This document shows, one piece after another, positions 40,163-48,452 of a stretch of DNA of 64,000 nucleotides. Source of the DNA: Kitasatospora sp. NBC_01250 (GTDB taxonomy: Bacteria; Actinomycetota; Actinomycetes; Streptomycetales; Streptomycetaceae); assembly GCF_036226465.1 (NCBI RefSeq), contig NZ_CP108476.1, positions 5,332,001-5,396,000 of the forward strand, in the 5' to 3' direction. Under the pieces are notes generated by a model, which was not told where the DNA came from, ran no database searches, and saw nothing but the letters and a program-made list of their open reading frames with translations. The position numbers and the translations under genes are program-made. Position 1 is the stretch's first letter. Each line of letters starts with the position of its first letter.

Positions 40163-41107
40163 TCACTGGTAGAGGGAGCCGGTGTTGACCACCGGTTGTG
40201 TGCCGCGGTCGCCGCAGAGGACCACCAGCAGGTTGCTCACCATGGCGGCCTTGCGCTCCTCGTCGAGTTCCACGACGTCGTGCTCGGCCAGCCGGGCCAG
40301 GGCCAGCTCGACCATGCCGACGGCGCCCTCGACGATCCGGGTCCGGGCCGCGACCACTGCACCGGCCTGCTGCCGCTGCAGCATCACCTGGGCGATCTCC
40401 GGCGCATAGGCCAACCGGGTGATGCGCGACTCGATCACGGTCACGCCGGCCGAGGCGACCCGGGCGGAGATCTCGGCGGACAGGGTGCGGGTGATCTCCT
40501 CGGCGCTGTCGCGCAGCGAGACCAGGCCCTCCTCGCGGGAGTCGTAGGGGTAGCTGTTGGCGATGTGGCGCACGGCGGTCTCGGACTGGATGGAGACGAA
40601 CTGGCGGAAGTCGTCCACCTCGAAGACGGCCTTCGCGGTGTCCTCCACCTGCCAGACGACCACCGCGGCCATCTCGATCGGGTTGCCCTCGGCGTCGTTG
40701 ACCTTGACCATCGCGGTCTCCTGGTTGCGGATCCGGGTGGACACCGTGCGCAGGTTGCTGAACGGGTTGACCCAGGTCAGCCCGGGGCGGCGCAGGGTGC
40801 CGCGGTAGCGGCCGAGCAGCGTGACCACGCGGGCCTGGCCCGGGGCGACCACGGCCAGACCGCGGGTGCAGACCAGGCCCGACAGCACCGCCAGGATGCC
40901 GACGACGAGCAGGGGGACGCCCGGGGTGCCGTGCTGATTCGCGGTCAGCGCGATGCCGGTGACGACCAGTGCGATGCCGCCGAGCAGCAGGAGCAGGCAC
41001 AGCCCGAGCATCGGCAGGCCGGGGGCGCCGGTGGCGATGCGTTCCTCGACCTTGGGTGCGGGCATGGCGGGAAGGTCGGTGACGGGTGGTTGCTGGTTCT
41101 GGCTCAT
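40163..41107 (-). CDS. SPFH/band-7 domain membrane protein
   Basis: This is a 314-residue protein with two membrane helices near the N-terminus (about 33-55 and 63-80) and an SPFH domain (about 83-270): VVAPGQARVVTLLGRYRGTLRRPGLTWVNPF, then METs such as VWQVEDTAKAVFEVDD and RDSAEEITRTL. The C-terminal EIAQVMLQRQQAGAVVAARTRIVEGAV helix is typical of oligomerising stomatin-like proteins. Such proteins shape membrane microdomains and aid stress tolerance. It heads a leftward operon with the ribbon-helix-helix gene, perhaps also GPP34, and is divergent from an ABC-2 exporter across a palindromic site. A role in a membrane-stress module is inference. Confidence 0.9.
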   Translation of the reverse strand: MSQNQQPPVTDLPAMPAPKVEERIATGAPGLPMLGLCLLLLLGGIALVVTGIALTANQHGTPGVPLLVVGILAVLSGLVCTRGLAVVAPGQARVVTLLGRYRGTLRRPGLTWVNPFSNLRTVSTRIRNQETAMVKVNDAEGNPIEMAAVVVWQVEDTAKAVFEVDDFRQFVSIQSETAVRHIANSYPYDSREEGLVSLRDSAEEITRTLSAEISARVASAGVTVIESRITRLAYAPEIAQVMLQRQQAGAVVAARTRIVEGAVGMVELALARLAEHDVVELDEERKAAMVSNLLVVLCGDRGTQPVVNTGSLYQ

Positions 41108-41150
41108 CGCGAGGTTTCCTTCCGTCCAGCGCTTGGCATCAATCTAGCAT

Positions 41151-41162
41151 AGTGATATCACT
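41151..41162. promoter_or_regulatory. 12-bp perfect palindrome between the SPFH and ABC exporter operons
   Basis: AGTGATATCACT is self-complementary and lies 43 bases before the SPFH start and 50 before the ABC start, in an AT-rich patch with -10-like TATGCT and TAGATT on the SPFH strand. One bound dimer could govern both operons. The ribbon-helix-helix protein of the SPFH operon is the nearest candidate regulator. Confidence 0.6.
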
Positions 41163-41211
41163 TTATTGGGCGGTCGAAACGGGGGCCGGCCAAGAACGGG
41201 AGGAGCGGGCA

Positions 41212-42132
41212 GTGAATCTGAGCGAGCGAAGGCTGGAGGTGGACGGCCTCTCCAAGCGCTACGGCGACACCGTGGCGCTGCGCGAGATGACGTTCGAGGT
41301 CCGTTCCGGGGAGATCTTCGGCTTCGTCGGCAGCAACGGTGCCGGCAAGACCACGACCATGCGGATCGTGCTCGGCGTGCTGGCGGCGGACGCCGGGGAG
41401 GTGCGCTGGGACGGTGACCGGGTCACCCTGCGGACCCGCAGCCGGATCGGCTACATGCCCGAGGAGCGCGGCCTCTACCCGCGGATGCGGGTCGGCGAGC
41501 AACTGGAGTATCTGGCCAGGCTGCACGGCCTGAGCGCGGCCGAGGCCGCCCGGGCCACCCGCGAGTGGACCGAGCGCCTCGGCGTGGCGGCCCGGGTCGG
41601 CGACGAGGTCCAGAAGCTCAGCCTGGGCAACCAGCAGCGGGTCCAGCTCGCCGCCGCCCTGGTGCACGACCCGGTGATCCTGGTGCTGGACGAGCCGTTC
41701 TCCGGGCTGGACCCGGTGGCGGTGGACGTGATGAGCGAGGTGCTCCGGGACAAGGCGGCGTCCGGGGTGCCGGTGATCTTCTCCAGCCACCAGCTGGAGC
41801 TGGTGGAGCGGCTCTGCGACCGGGTCGGCATCGTCCGCTCCGGTGCGATGGTCGCCTGCGGCCCGGTGGACGAACTGCGCTCCGGCGGCGGGGAGCTGCT
41901 GGTGGTGGACGCGCCGGCGGCCCCGGGCGGCTGGGCGGCCGGGGTGCCCGGCGTCACCTCGCACCGGATGGAGGGCAGCCGTACCGTCCTCGAACTCGCG
42001 CCGGGCACCGACGACCAGGCGGTGCTGGCGGCGGCGCTGGCCACCGGGCCGGTGCGCGAGTTCGCCCGCCGGCGGCCGTCGCTGACCGAGCTGTTCCGGC
42101 ACGTGGTGAGCGAGCAGGAGGACGCGTCATGA
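41212..42132 (+). CDS. ABC-2 exporter ATP-binding protein (NatA-like)
   Basis: This is a 306-residue ATPase: Walker A GSNGAGKTTT (about 40-49), Q-loop region GYMPEERGLYPRM, signature LSLGNQQRVQLAAAL (LSLGNQ rather than LSGGQ), Walker B VILVLDEPFSGLDP, H-loop SSHQ. The LSLGNQ and PEERGLYP motifs are typical of NatA and sodium/drug exporter ATPases. GGAGGAG precedes GTG 41212. Its stop overlaps the permease ATG (ATGA). Cargo may be sodium, lipid or a toxic compound. Confidence 0.92.
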   Translation: MNLSERRLEVDGLSKRYGDTVALREMTFEVRSGEIFGFVGSNGAGKTTTMRIVLGVLAADAGEVRWDGDRVTLRTRSRIGYMPEERGLYPRMRVGEQLEYLARLHGLSAAEAARATREWTERLGVAARVGDEVQKLSLGNQQRVQLAAALVHDPVILVLDEPFSGLDPVAVDVMSEVLRDKAASGVPVIFSSHQLELVERLCDRVGIVRSGAMVACGPVDELRSGGGELLVVDAPAAPGGWAAGVPGVTSHRMEGSRTVLELAPGTDDQAVLAAALATGPVREFARRRPSLTELFRHVVSEQEDAS

Positions 42133-43412
42133 GCGGCACGAACGGAACGAGTGGGATGAACCGCACCAGCGGGGCCGGCGGGACCGGCGGGACCGGCGGG
42201 ATGAACGGCCAGGACATCAGGCTGGAGTCGCGCGACGCCATCACCCTGGTGGCCCGGCGCGAGTGGACCACCCGGGTGCGCTCCAAGGCGTACCGGATCA
42301 GCCTCGCCGTGATGGTGCTGGCGGTCGTCGCGACCAGCGTGATCTTCCACTTCGTGCACACCGGCGGCCAGAGCACCCAGACGATCGGCCTGCTGCGCCA
42401 GGACGCCCCGCTCTCCGCGCCGTTGGAGGCCGCGGGCACCGCCGCCGGGCAGCACGTGGTCACCCGGACCGTCCCCGACCAGGCGGCCGGCCAGGCCCAG
42501 GTGCGCGGCGGACAGCTCAACGCCCTGGTGATGAGCGCGCCGCAGGGCCTGCAGGTCACCGTGAACAAGTCCCTGGACGGCACGCTGCGCGGCGTGCTCG
42601 GCGCCGTCGCGCGGGAACAGGCGCTGGATGCCCAGATCACCCGACTCGGCGGTGACCCGGGCCAGGTGGCCGAGGCGGCGGGCGCGGCGAGCGTGCAGGT
42701 GTCGACCCTGCAGCCGCCCAAGCCGGCCCACACGCAGCACCTGATCGTGGGGATCGTCGCTGGTTTCCTGATCTACCTCTCCCTGATGACCTGCGGCCCG
42801 ATGATCGCGCAGGGCGTGGTCGAGGAGAAGAGCAGCCGGGTGGTCGAACTGCTGCTGGCCACCCTGCGTCCCTGGCAGCTGATGGCGGGCAAGGTGCTGG
42901 GCATAGGACTGCTCGGTCTGGTCCAGGTCGCGGTGGTCGGCGGCGCCGGCGTGGCCGCGGGCAAACTCACCGGCACCCTGTCGCTCTCGCTCGGCGGCTC
43001 GGCCTCGGCCGTGCTCTGGGCGGTGGCCTGGTACCTGGCTGGCTTCGCCCTCTACGCCAACCTCTTCGCCGCCGCGGGCGCCCTGGTCTCCCGTCAGGAG
43101 GACCTGGCCGGCGTCCAGTTCCCGCTGATCATGCCGATCATGGCCTCCTGGATCATCGGCATCTCGGTCCTGCCCGGCACCCCGGACAACAGCCTGCTGA
43201 CCGTCCTCTCGATGGTCCCGCTCTTCGCCCCGGTCCTGATGCCGATGCGGATCGCCCTCGGCGTGGCGCCGATCTGGCAGAGCGTCACCGCCCTGCTGCT
43301 CACCCTCGCCCTGGCCGTTCTGCTGATCCGCTTCGCCGCCCGCATCTACCGCAACTCCGTCCTCCGCAGCGGCGCCCGCGTCAGCTGGCGCGAGGCCCTG
43401 AAGGCGGCGTAA
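42129..43412 (+). CDS. ABC-2 exporter permease (NatB-like)
   Basis: This is a 427-residue protein. A disordered Gly/Thr/Ser-Asn start (nine-base repeats in DNA) precedes ARREWTTRVRSKAYRIS and the first membrane helix (about 55-75), then a large extracellular domain (75-205) and five C-terminal helices (from about 212). The motif QGVVEEKSSRVVELLLATLRPWQLMAGKVLG is the coupling region of NatB-type permeases. ATGA couples it to the ATPase gene. With the divergent SPFH gene it may form a membrane-stress response, but that is inference. Confidence 0.9.
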   Translation: MSGTNGTSGMNRTSGAGGTGGTGGMNGQDIRLESRDAITLVARREWTTRVRSKAYRISLAVMVLAVVATSVIFHFVHTGGQSTQTIGLLRQDAPLSAPLEAAGTAAGQHVVTRTVPDQAAGQAQVRGGQLNALVMSAPQGLQVTVNKSLDGTLRGVLGAVAREQALDAQITRLGGDPGQVAEAAGAASVQVSTLQPPKPAHTQHLIVGIVAGFLIYLSLMTCGPMIAQGVVEEKSSRVVELLLATLRPWQLMAGKVLGIGLLGLVQVAVVGGAGVAAGKLTGTLSLSLGGSASAVLWAVAWYLAGFALYANLFAAAGALVSRQEDLAGVQFPLIMPIMASWIIGISVLPGTPDNSLLTVLSMVPLFAPVLMPMRIALGVAPIWQSVTALLLTLALAVLLIRFAARIYRNSVLRSGARVSWREALKAA

Positions 43413-43594
43413 CAGCCCCTGGGGATCCCGCCCCTACTGGTCGCACGGAGGGGCGTTGTGGCCGGGGGCGGGTTGTGGGGAGGTCGCCCCCGGTGGGCGC
43501 TGGGGGTGTTGGTGGGGAGTGGGGGTGGGGGTGTGCGCCCCCGTCACTCGGGCGGCGGATGACGGGGGTGTGGCCGGCGGGGGATGGTCGGAGC

Positions 43595-44974
43595 ATGGGG
43601 ATTGATGGTGTGTCAGATCAGGGTGGGCCGGGGCCCGGTGTGGGTGAGGGGCTTGGGCGGGTGGCTGTTGCCGCCTTCGTCGGGACGGCGATCGAGTACT
43701 ACGACTTCTTCCTGTACGGGATGGCGGCGGCGCTCGTCTTCGGGCGCGAGTTCTTTCCGGTGCTCAGTCCCGTCAACGCTCTGCTCGCGGCGCTGTCGGT
43801 CTATGCGGTGGCGTTCGTGGCCCGGCCGGTGGGTGCGGTGCTGTTCGGGCACTTCGGGGACCGGGTGGGGCGCAAGGCGGTCCTGGTGGCGTCGCTGCTG
43901 ATGATGGGGCTGTCGACGGCGGCGGTGGGGCTGATGCCCGGGTACGGCCGGATCGGGATCTGGTCGCCGGTGCTCCTGGTGCTGTTGCGGTTCTGCCAGG
44001 GGATCGGGCTGGGCGGCGAGTGGGGCGGTGCGGCGCTGCTGCTCGCGGAGTACGCGCCGGTGCGCCGGCGCGGGCGCAGCGGCGGGTATCTGCAGCTCGG
44101 TGCCGCTGTGGGCTCGGCGCTCGCCACCGCGGTCTTCCTGGCGCTCTCGCTGGGGCTCACCGAGGGGGAGTTCACCGGGTGGGGGTGGCGGCTGCCGTTC
44201 CTCGGCTCGCTGGTGCTGGTCGGGGTCGGGCTCTTCGTCCGGCTGCGGATCGCGGAGACGCCGGTGTTCGCCGCGGCCGAGGCGGGTGCGCGGTCCCCGG
44301 TGCCGCTGCTGACGGTGCTGCGCGGGCACTGGCGCACGGTGCTGCTGGGCGGTGGCCTGCTCTGCTTCGGCTACGCGCTCTTCTACCTGACCGGCACCTA
44401 CGCCCTCGGCTACGCCACCGGCCAGCTGGGCGTGGACCGGACGCTGATGCTCAGCCTGCAGCTGCTCGCCGCGCCGGGCGGTGCGCTGGCCATCTGGTTC
44501 AGTGCGGCGAGCTCGGACCGCTGGGGGCGGCGACGGTCCCTGCTGGCCGCCTTCGCGGCCGCGATCGTCTGGTCGCCGCTCTTCTTCCCGCTGCTGGAGA
44601 CGCTGCGGCCGACGCTGCTCCTCTTCGCGGTGGTCACCACGGGGGTGCTGTCGGGGCTGCTGCTCGGCCCGGTCGGGGCCTACCTGCCGGAGCTCTTCCC
44701 GACCTCGGTGCGCTACACCGGCGCCGCGCTCACCTACAACCTCGGCGGCGTGGTGGGCGGAGCGACGGCGCCGCTGGTCGCCACCCGGCTGACCGCCGCC
44801 TACGGGACGGCGGCGCCGGTGGGCTGGTGCCTGGCGGTGCTGGGCGTCGCCTCGGTGCTCTGCCTGCTCGCCCTTCCCGAGACGAACGGCCAGGACCTGA
44901 CCGTCGATCAGCGGGCCACCGACCATCCCGGCCGCCGGCCCTCCGCCGCCGTCACCGGGGGCCCGGCGATCTAG
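43595..44974 (+). CDS. MHS-family MFS transporter (metabolite:H+ symporter)
   Basis: This is a 459-residue protein with twelve membrane segments. AAFVGTAIEYYDFFLYGMAAALVF is the MHS-family first helix, followed by GAVLFGHFGDRVGRKAVLV (motif A), LLRFCQGIGLGGEWGGAALL and PELFPTSVRYTGAALTYN. Members such as ShiA, ProP and KgtP import organic acids, osmolytes or shikimate. Substrate is unknown. Start is uncertain: ATG 43595 is used although its GGAG lies too near; GTG 43610 is an alternative. It stands alone before tRNA-Thr. Confidence 0.9.
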   Translation: MGIDGVSDQGGPGPGVGEGLGRVAVAAFVGTAIEYYDFFLYGMAAALVFGREFFPVLSPVNALLAALSVYAVAFVARPVGAVLFGHFGDRVGRKAVLVASLLMMGLSTAAVGLMPGYGRIGIWSPVLLVLLRFCQGIGLGGEWGGAALLLAEYAPVRRRGRSGGYLQLGAAVGSALATAVFLALSLGLTEGEFTGWGWRLPFLGSLVLVGVGLFVRLRIAETPVFAAAEAGARSPVPLLTVLRGHWRTVLLGGGLLCFGYALFYLTGTYALGYATGQLGVDRTLMLSLQLLAAPGGALAIWFSAASSDRWGRRRSLLAAFAAAIVWSPLFFPLLETLRPTLLLFAVVTTGVLSGLLLGPVGAYLPELFPTSVRYTGAALTYNLGGVVGGATAPLVATRLTAAYGTAAPVGWCLAVLGVASVLCLLALPETNGQDLTVDQRATDHPGRRPSAAVTGGPAI

Positions 44975-45134
44975 TGCCGCGTCAGGCACTGGGTCGGACA
45001 GGCTCCGGCCGCCGGGCCGGTCCGCCGCGCCCGGGGGCGGCGTGGCCGGGCCGGTGGGGCGCGTGGCGCCTGACGGGCATCGATTTCCCAAGACCCGCGA
45101 TGACCATGTAATGTCTTCCTCGTTCGACCGGTTC

Positions 45135-45210
45135 GCCCCTATAGCTCAGTCGGTAGAGCGTCTCCATGGTAAGGAGAAGGTCTGCGGTTCGATTCCGCAT
45201 GGGGGCTCCA
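45135..45210 (+). tRNA. tRNA-Thr (anticodon GGT)
   Basis: The cloverleaf is complete: acceptor GCCCCTA/TGGGGGC, anticodon stem TCTCC/GGAGA with loop ATGGTAA, and T arm TGCGG-TTCGATT-CCGCA. CCA is encoded (45208-45210). A TGTAAT -10 element lies upstream, and a terminator follows after seven bases. Confidence 0.97.
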
Positions 45211-45217
45211 TCGGAGA

Positions 45218-45248
45218 AGGTCCTCGCCAGCACGGCGAGGGCCTTTTT
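45218..45248 (+). terminator. Intrinsic terminator of tRNA-Thr
   Basis: GGTCCTCGCC and GGCGAGGGCC (45219-45228, 45234-45243) pair over ten bases with one G-T pair around loop AGCAC. Five Ts follow directly, a classic terminator that is rare in this genome. Confidence 0.9.
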
Positions 45249-45418
45249 CGTTATTCTCGCTGCCACTGTTCCATCCCGTACTCATCCAACCCGCCGGTAT
45301 CTAGCGATCGGGTCCGCGATGCGCTGTGATGGGGCGTCAACAGTGGTGTGGCGTAAGGCCGGTACGCGTCGCGCGGATGCGGCTCCGCGCAGGGTTGTGG
45401 GGGAGGGGCCCCTTGGGC

Positions 45419-46081
45419 GTGCGGCTTGTCGTCGTCGACGATCACCGGTTGCTGGCCGAGGCACTGGCTGCCGCGCTGCAGGTGCGCGGGCACCGGGTGC
45501 TGGCGGTGGGGTGTCCCACGGCGGCCGGACCCGAGCTGGTCGCCCAGCGCCGGCCGGAGGTCTGCCTGCTCGGGGTGGCCCGTCCGGGCAGCCCGGGCGC
45601 CTTCGCGCCGGTGCGCAGGCTGCGGCAGGAGCGGCCGGAGGTCGCCGTCGTGGTGCTCGGTCCGGTGGACGACCTGCGCGGGGTGGCGAACGCCTTCGCC
45701 GCCGGGGCGGCGGGCTTCGTCCGCAGCGACGAGCGGATCGAGGTGGTGGACCGCTCGATCACCCGGGCCAAGGCCGGCGAGGCCGCGGTGACGGTGGAGG
45801 TGCTCCAGGCGGCCTTCGAGCGGCTGCTGCACCCGGTGCGGGAGCCGGACGACGAGGCGCTGCGGCTGCTCGGCGCGCTGACCCGCCGCGAGGTCCAGGT
45901 GCTGGTCCGGATCGCCGAGGGGCAGGACACCCAGGAGATCGCGGTCGGGATGGGGATCGCCCCCAGCACGGCACGCACCCACGTCCAGCGGGTGCTGATG
46001 AAGCTCGGGGCCCGCACCCGGCTGGAGGCCGCGGCCGTGGCCGACCGCACCGGCCTGCTCGCCCGCCTGGTCCGCGAGTAG
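45419..46081 (+). CDS. LuxR-type orphan regulator with a degenerate receiver domain
   Basis: This is a 220-residue NarL/FixJ-like protein. The receiver starts MRLVVVDDHRLLAEAL with the acidic pair, but the phosphorylation Asp position reads LLGVARPG (Gly), the Thr/Ser position reads VVVLGPVDD (Gly) and the conserved Lys is missing in GAAGFVRSDE. The DNA-binding domain (about 155-215, LTRREVQVLVRIAEGQDTQEIAVGMGIAPSTARTHVQRVLMKLG) is intact. It should therefore act without phosphorylation. GTG 45419 is the start that keeps a full receiver. It lies upstream of galTEK, whose promoter it might control. No kinase is adjacent. Confidence 0.87.
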   Translation: MRLVVVDDHRLLAEALAAALQVRGHRVLAVGCPTAAGPELVAQRRPEVCLLGVARPGSPGAFAPVRRLRQERPEVAVVVLGPVDDLRGVANAFAAGAAGFVRSDERIEVVDRSITRAKAGEAAVTVEVLQAAFERLLHPVREPDDEALRLLGALTRREVQVLVRIAEGQDTQEIAVGMGIAPSTARTHVQRVLMKLGARTRLEAAAVADRTGLLARLVRE

Positions 46082-46173
46082 GGCCGTCGCCCAGAACCTG
46101 ATGCCGGGCAGGGCCCGCTGGCCGCCCGGCCCTGCTCCGTGCTGCCCCGAACGCGCCGTCCACGCCCGAATCT

Positions 46174-46219
46174 GTTGACTGCTGATGAGTAATGTTTGAT
46201 TATGTGTGATGCAGTCAAC
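46174..46219 (+). promoter_or_regulatory. galTEK promoter and operator
   Basis: A nine-base inverted repeat, GTTGACTGC (46174-46182) and GCAGTCAAC (46211-46219), brackets the promoter: TTGACT (46175-46180) as -35 and GATTAT (46198-46203) as -10, 17 bases apart. TGTGAT (46205-46210) lies beside the right arm; TGTGAT hexamers were, as I recall, described as operator parts of the S. lividans galP1 promoter. Confidence 0.75.
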
Positions 46220-46248
46220 GGCAGCGGGCCACAGCGAGGGCGGACACT

Positions 46249-47445
46249 GTGCGGAAGACCACGACCAAGCTGGCGGACGGCCGCGAGCTGATCTACTACG
46301 ACCGGGACGAGTCGGCCTCCCGCGACGTGCGCGACCGACGCCCACTGGAGGCGCCGGTCAACCTGGCCGAGGTCCGCCGCGACCCGGTCCTCGGCGACTG
46401 GGTCACGGTGGCCGCGCACCGCCAGAGCCGCACCTACCACCCGCCCGCCGACGAGTGCCCGCTCTGCCCGAGCCGGGACGGCCGGCTGAGCGAGATCCCG
46501 GCGGCCGACTACGACGTGGTGGTCTTCGAGAACCGCTTCCCGTCACTGGCCGCCGACGCGGCGGCCCACGTCCACGCGGCGAACGCGGCGAGCACGGCGA
46601 GCGGCACGAACGCCACCAGCGCCACCGGCGTCCCGGGCGGCTCCCAGGAGACCTGGGCCGACCGCCCCCTGCACCTGACCCGTCCCGGCGTCGGCCGCTG
46701 CGAGGTGGTCTGCTTCACCGCCGACCACCACGCCTCCTTCGCCGACCTCGACGAGTCCAAGGCCCGCCTGGTGCTGGACGCCTGGACCGACCGCAGCGCC
46801 GAACTGGGCGCGCTGCCCGACGTCGAGCAGGTCTTCTGCTTCGAGAACCGCGGCGCGGAGATCGGCGTGACGCTGGCCCATCCGCACGGTCAGATCTACG
46901 CGTTCCCGTTCGTCACCCCGCGCACCGCCAAGATGGTCGCGCAGGCGGACGAGCACCGCGCCCGCACCGGCCGCAACCTCTTCGAGGACCTGCTGCGCGC
47001 CGAACGCGCCGACCCCGTCAGAGTGGTGCTCACCGGCGAGCACTGGACGGCCTTCGTCCCGTTCGCCGCCCGCTGGCCGTACGAGGTGCACCTCTACCCC
47101 AACCGCCGGGTGCCGGGCCTGACCGGCCTGAACGAGGCCGAGCGGGCCGAGTTCCCCGGTCTCTACCTGGACTTGCTGCGCCGCTTCGACCGGCTCTTCA
47201 CCGATCCGGCCTCGCCCCGGCCGGCCCCGGGCGGGGCGACGCCGCCCACTCCCTACATCGCCGCCTGGCACCAGGCGCCCCGGCGGGGCGGCGCCGAGCT
47301 GGCACTGCATCTGGAGCTGTTCACGATCCGACGTACGGTAGGCAGGCTGAAGTTCCTTGCCGGCGTCGAGTCCGGCATGGACGCGTTCGTCAACGATGTG
47401 TCGCCCGAGGCGGCGGCACAGCGCCTGCGGGAGGTCGCGATATGA
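46249..47445 (+). CDS. galT: Galactose-1-phosphate uridylyltransferase
   Basis: This is a 398-residue Leloir pathway enzyme that exchanges UMP between UDP-glucose and galactose-1-phosphate. VRRDPVLGDWVTVAAHRQSR, zinc pair CPLCPS, FENRFPSL and the catalytic HPHGQIYAFPF (His covalent intermediate) are present. An insertion of about 30 Ala/Ser/Thr-rich residues follows DAAAHVHAAN (about 105-130), encoded by short repeats. GTG 46249 sits 30 bases after the operator. ATGA couples it to galE. It heads galTEK, the streptomycete order. Confidence 0.94.
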   Translation: MRKTTTKLADGRELIYYDRDESASRDVRDRRPLEAPVNLAEVRRDPVLGDWVTVAAHRQSRTYHPPADECPLCPSRDGRLSEIPAADYDVVVFENRFPSLAADAAAHVHAANAASTASGTNATSATGVPGGSQETWADRPLHLTRPGVGRCEVVCFTADHHASFADLDESKARLVLDAWTDRSAELGALPDVEQVFCFENRGAEIGVTLAHPHGQIYAFPFVTPRTAKMVAQADEHRARTGRNLFEDLLRAERADPVRVVLTGEHWTAFVPFAARWPYEVHLYPNRRVPGLTGLNEAERAEFPGLYLDLLRRFDRLFTDPASPRPAPGGATPPTPYIAAWHQAPRRGGAELALHLELFTIRRTVGRLKFLAGVESGMDAFVNDVSPEAAAQRLREVAI

Positions 47446-48413
47446 GCAAGTACCTGGTCACCGGCGGTGCCGGCTATGTCGGCAGCGTGGTTGCCGCCCA
47501 CCTCCTGGAGGCGGGCCACCAGGTCACCGTGCTGGACGACCTGTCCACCGGGTTCCGCGAGGGCGTCCCGGCCGGTGCCGAGTTCGTCAACGGCCGGATC
47601 CAGCAGGCCGCCGAGGTGCTGGACTCCTCCTTCGAGGCGGTGCTGCACTTCGCCGCCTCCTCGCAGGTCGGCGAGTCGGTCGCGGACCCGGAGAAGTACT
47701 GGCGCAACAACGTGGCCGGCTCGCTGGAGCTGGTCAGCGCGATGCGCAAGGCCGGCGTGCGCAAGCTGGTCTTCTCCTCCACCGCCGCGGTCTACGGCGA
47801 GCCGGAGCAGGTCCCGATCGCCGAGACCGCCCGCACCTCGCCGACCAACGCCTACGGCGCCACCAAGCTGGCGGTGGACCACCTGATCACCAGCGAGGCG
47901 ATCGCCCACGGTCTGGCGGCGGTCAGCCTGCGCTACTTCAACGTGGCCGGTGCCTACGGCGCCTACGGCGAGCGGCACGACCCCGAGTCGCACCTGATCC
48001 CGCTGGTCTTCCAGGCCGCCCTCGGCCAGCGCCCGCACATCGCCGTCTACGGGGACGACTACCCGACCCCCGACGGCACCTGCATCCGCGACTACATCCA
48101 CGTCGCCGACCTGGCCGACGCCCACCTGCTGGCGCTCACCGCGGCCAAGCCGGGCGAGCACCTGATCTGCAACCTGGGCAACGGCAGCGGCTTCTCGGTC
48201 CGCGAGGTGATCGAGTCGGTCAAGCGGGTCACCGGGCGCGAGATCCCGGTGGTCATGGCCGAGCGCCGCCCGGGCGACCCGGCCGTGCTGGTCGCCTCCG
48301 CCGAGCAGGCCCACACCCGGCTGGGCTGGACCCCCAAGCGGCCCGAGCTGGACGACATCGTGGCCGACGCCTGGACCTTCACCCTGAACAAGAACACCAG
48401 CAGCACGCAGTGA
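47442..48413 (+). CDS. galE: UDP-glucose 4-epimerase
   Basis: This is a 323-residue short-chain dehydrogenase-fold enzyme that interconverts UDP-galactose and UDP-glucose with bound NAD. TGGAGYVGS (7-15) is the Rossmann loop, followed by DDLSTGFREGVP, HFAASSQVGESV, the catalytic Ser/Tyr/Lys in SSTAAVYGE and NAYGATK, and RYFNVAGAYG. ATG 47442 overlaps the galT stop. Length is normal for the family. In S. lividans a second promoter (galP2) lies before galE; I see no strong equivalent here. Confidence 0.95.
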   Translation: MSKYLVTGGAGYVGSVVAAHLLEAGHQVTVLDDLSTGFREGVPAGAEFVNGRIQQAAEVLDSSFEAVLHFAASSQVGESVADPEKYWRNNVAGSLELVSAMRKAGVRKLVFSSTAAVYGEPEQVPIAETARTSPTNAYGATKLAVDHLITSEAIAHGLAAVSLRYFNVAGAYGAYGERHDPESHLIPLVFQAALGQRPHIAVYGDDYPTPDGTCIRDYIHVADLADAHLLALTAAKPGEHLICNLGNGSGFSVREVIESVKRVTGREIPVVMAERRPGDPAVLVASAEQAHTRLGWTPKRPELDDIVADAWTFTLNKNTSSTQ

Positions 48414-48452
48414 CCGGACCCGAGCAGTAGCCAGACCGCGGGAGAGCGCAAC

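Noticed and set aside
39833..41107. Ribbon-helix-helix gene as half of a toxin-antitoxin pair
   Set aside because: The neighbours are an SPFH protein and GPP34, neither with toxin features, and no PIN, RelE or HicA-like frame lies nearby.
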